From contig JAGOEH010000011.1 of assembly GCA_017997825.1 (NCBI GenBank), positions 1 through 33,923 of the forward strand: 33,923 nucleotides of DNA, given 5' to 3'. Within the stretch, counting starts at the first letter, position 1; each line of letters begins with the position of its first letter. Origin of the DNA: Candidatus Delongbacteria bacterium. Lineage in GTDB: Bacteria > JAGOEH01. The notes below the pieces were generated by a model. It made no database searches and had not been told where the DNA came from. It was given only the letters and a program-made list of their open reading frames with translations. A program made the translations under genes and the position numbers. Positions 31,767 through 33,923 of the stretch are shown in pieces.

Positions 31767-33923
31767 ATGATGATAAAAAAAGCGGTATTCCTTTGGTTAT
31801 GGTGGGTTATCCCTCTTTTATCCTATCCGATCCGCCTCAATTTTGAGGAGCGTCCCTGTATCAATTATCTGCCGCATCGGGAACGGGTTCTGGCTCAGCC
31901 CCGAGTCGGTTTGGTTCTGAGCGGGGGTGGTGTTCGGGGATTGTGTCAGATTGGGGTGATTCGCGTATTGGAAGAGAATGGGATCCCGATCCGATATATT
32001 GCCGGCACCAGTATCGGGTCGATGATTGGGGGATTGTATGCCGCGGGAGTCCCGATCGACAGCATCCAGCGGATAGCCGTTACCGGAGTGTTGGACTGGA
32101 AAGAGCTGTTTTTTTCCGACAATCGGGAAAACCGGTATTATTATTATCAACGCAACATGGCCGACAAGCATATCATTGGTTTTCGATTCCGGGGATGGGA
32201 TATCCAGAAGCTTCAGGGGATCAGCTATGGGCAAAACCTTTTGAATCTTATTTTTCGCTATACCCTGCAGAATAATGTAGCAGCCGGACTCAATTTTGAC
32301 CGCTTGATTATCCCGTTCCGTTGTGTTGCCACCGACCTGATCAACGGCCGTCCGGTGGTTTTCGATCACGGGTTTCTCTCGGATGCCATCTTCGCTTCAG
32401 CCAGTGTTCCCACGGTCATCTTCCCCTATATGGTCGATTCGGCGTACTGCATCGATGGAGGTATTCTGAATAATATCCCGGTGGATGTCATTCAGTCATT
32501 CAATCCCGATTTGATAATTACGGTGGATAATTCCAGTCCCCTTCGGAATGAATCCAATCTGAATACCGTGTTCGATATTTTTGATCAGATTACCACCATT
32601 ACTGCCCTGGATAAGAATCAGCAGCAACGGGATCAGTCTGATATCCTGATTTCTCCGGATCTGTCCGGGATCAGTTCCAGCGATTTCAATCAGATCGATT
32701 CCATCATTCAGTTAGGCTACCAGGCCGGGATTCGAAAGATTGCACAGATCAAGCGGATGGTTCAGGAACAGAAGCTAAGCCAACTGCCGGATACCTCCTT
32801 TTTCATTTCCGAAATCCGATGTCCGGATTCCCTACTGCGCGCGACATTGCCCTATATGATGGTTCCCGGACGATTTTCCCATCGTGAACTTTATTTGATC
32901 CTGGAACATGCTTATCGGTCCGAACGTTTCAGTGATATCCGGATCGATATCCATCAGGAGGAATCCCGGACAGTTGCGGAATTCAGCGGTGACCGCAATC
33001 GGTTCATCAAGACCATCAACTGTGAGTATAAACCGGCCAAATGGTCGTCCCGTGATCTTTATTCCATCCTGTATCATTATGAGAATCGGAATTATTCCCC
33101 GGCCGTGATTGATAGTTTAATCCGAAACGTCAATCAGTTCTTTTCCAATAGTGGCTACACCCTTTATTTTGTCGATGATTACCATTTTGATCCGGCTGAC
33201 AGCGCCCTGTTCCTCCGGATTCATGCCGGCCGGATCGATTCAATCAGTTTCAGGGGCCATCAGACGGTTCATCCGAGCTATCTGGCTAAGCAAATATCGT
33301 TCAAGAAAGGTGATGGATTCAACTCCATGACCCTGGATCAGTCGATGGAACGCATTTACAATACCGGCCTGTTCAATCGGGTCAGCTACCGGATCATACC
33401 CGAATCCAATGAATGGTATCATATCATGATCCAGACTGAGGAGAAACCGATGGGGATCATCCGGATGGGCTATCAATACAATAATTATGAGCGATTGCTG
33501 GGGTATTTCCAGATCGGCTATGACTATACCCGTCTGGTGGGCAATGCGGTTTATCTCAGTTCGGTCATCGGGAAGAGGAATTCGCTGACCCTGACGCTGC
33601 AGGCGGATGAGGTTATGGCGACCAATCTGGGGTATCGGATCAATCTGAGCATCACCGATCAGCCCCGATACTGGTATCAATCGAATCAGCCACGAATCGA
33701 TTACCGTCAGCAACGGCATACCTATTCGTTTTCTATTTCCGGCAATTACCTGAAACGGATCGGTGTCTCGATGCTATCCTTCGACTATGTCACAGCCGAC
33801 AATTACCGGGCGGTGGATTATCCGGAGCATCGGGCCAATTACTACTATTCCTATTGGAGTGTCGGTAATGTTATCGATTCTAGGGATCATCTGGTGTTTC
33901 CGTCGCGCGGAATCCTCTTTTAT
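31767..33923 (+). CDS. Patatin-like phospholipase fused to POTRA and BamA-type barrel (partial)
   Basis: A predicted type Vd-like outer-membrane protein that carries a lipase domain through its own barrel; 719 codons are visible and the end is cut off. After a signal peptide (about 1-22) the patatin domain has the oxyanion loop SGGGVRG (52-58), nucleophile Ser82 in GTSIGS and the catalytic Asp230 in DGG. Then come POTRA-like segments at about 345-400 and 490-545 (ISFRGHQTVHPSYLAKQI), possibly a third between, and barrel strands from about 555. Characterised PlpD/FplA proteins have one POTRA, so this one looks longer. ATG 31767 and 31770 are both possible; there is no clear Shine-Dalgarno site. 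Confidence 0.92.
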   Translation, partial: MMIKKAVFLWLWWVIPLLSYPIRLNFEERPCINYLPHRERVLAQPRVGLVLSGGGVRGLCQIGVIRVLEENGIPIRYIAGTSIGSMIGGLYAAGVPIDSIQRIAVTGVLDWKELFFSDNRENRYYYYQRNMADKHIIGFRFRGWDIQKLQGISYGQNLLNLIFRYTLQNNVAAGLNFDRLIIPFRCVATDLINGRPVVFDHGFLSDAIFASASVPTVIFPYMVDSAYCIDGGILNNIPVDVIQSFNPDLIITVDNSSPLRNESNLNTVFDIFDQITTITALDKNQQQRDQSDILISPDLSGISSSDFNQIDSIIQLGYQAGIRKIAQIKRMVQEQKLSQLPDTSFFISEIRCPDSLLRATLPYMMVPGRFSHRELYLILEHAYRSERFSDIRIDIHQEESRTVAEFSGDRNRFIKTINCEYKPAKWSSRDLYSILYHYENRNYSPAVIDSLIRNVNQFFSNSGYTLYFVDDYHFDPADSALFLRIHAGRIDSISFRGHQTVHPSYLAKQISFKKGDGFNSMTLDQSMERIYNTGLFNRVSYRIIPESNEWYHIMIQTEEKPMGIIRMGYQYNNYERLLGYFQIGYDYTRLVGNAVYLSSVIGKRNSLTLTLQADEVMATNLGYRINLSITDQPRYWYQSNQPRIDYRQQRHTYSFSISGNYLKRIGVSMLSFDYVTADNYRAVDYPEHRANYYYSYWSVGNVIDSRDHLVFPSRGILFY

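Overview
The window is a gene-dense stretch of about 34 kb from the chromosome of a Gram-negative bacterium. A type Vd-like patatin/BamA outer-membrane protein, periplasmic enzymes with Sec signal peptides and a periplasmic solute-binding protein indicate a double membrane. Pyruvate kinase, GlgC, an Fe-S class I fumarase subunit, a flavodiiron protein and a rubrerythrin-like protein suggest an anaerobe or microaerophile that stores glycogen and must remove oxygen or peroxide. Gene content and protein style fit best with the FCB-superphylum side of the tree (Bacteroidota-like or a related candidate phylum). That placement is inference and I cannot name a species. I see no rRNA, tRNA, IS element, prophage or CRISPR array.

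Left part (1-9.5 kb, all minus strand). A glgC-recG-ruvA-aroB operon is cut by the left edge at aroB and is led by a clear sigma70-type promoter before glgC. A gcvT-ftsK pair has a near-consensus promoter whose -35 box contains the stop codon of the next gene upstream, a GT4 glycosyltransferase. The glycosyltransferase itself appears to be transcribed as a leaderless mRNA.

Middle part (9.5-21.3 kb, mostly plus strand). A DHODH-like flavoprotein that has lost the catalytic Cys motif is followed by a convergent M14 carboxypeptidase. Next come a Prc-type S41 protease with pyruvate kinase, then the chaperone genes dnaK-grpE with a zinc-ribbon FmdB protein. DnaK is preceded by a sigma54-like element and separated from grpE by a perfect 15-bp hairpin. 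The redox group trxB-trx-osmC closes this part.

Right part (21.2-33.9 kb). A periplasmic solute-binding protein and a membrane histidine kinase overlap by 20 bp and have no permease gene. This is a LuxP/LuxQ-like arrangement and the best candidate for an uncharacterised signalling system here. Divergent from it is a flavodiiron protein-rubrerythrin pair. A GT2 glycosyltransferase and a GH16 beta-glucanase follow. A four-gene minus-strand operon then joins a c-di-GMP response regulator, a cNMP-binding protein, murB and an orphan fumarase alpha subunit. It is divergent from a patatin/POTRA/BamA outer-membrane protein that runs off the right edge.

Recurring features are TTGACA-N16/17-TAtaaT promoters, which I located by eye at about ten sites; several tight or overlapping convergent gene ends without intrinsic terminators; and strong Shine-Dalgarno sites at most genes, contrasting with at least two apparently leaderless ones.
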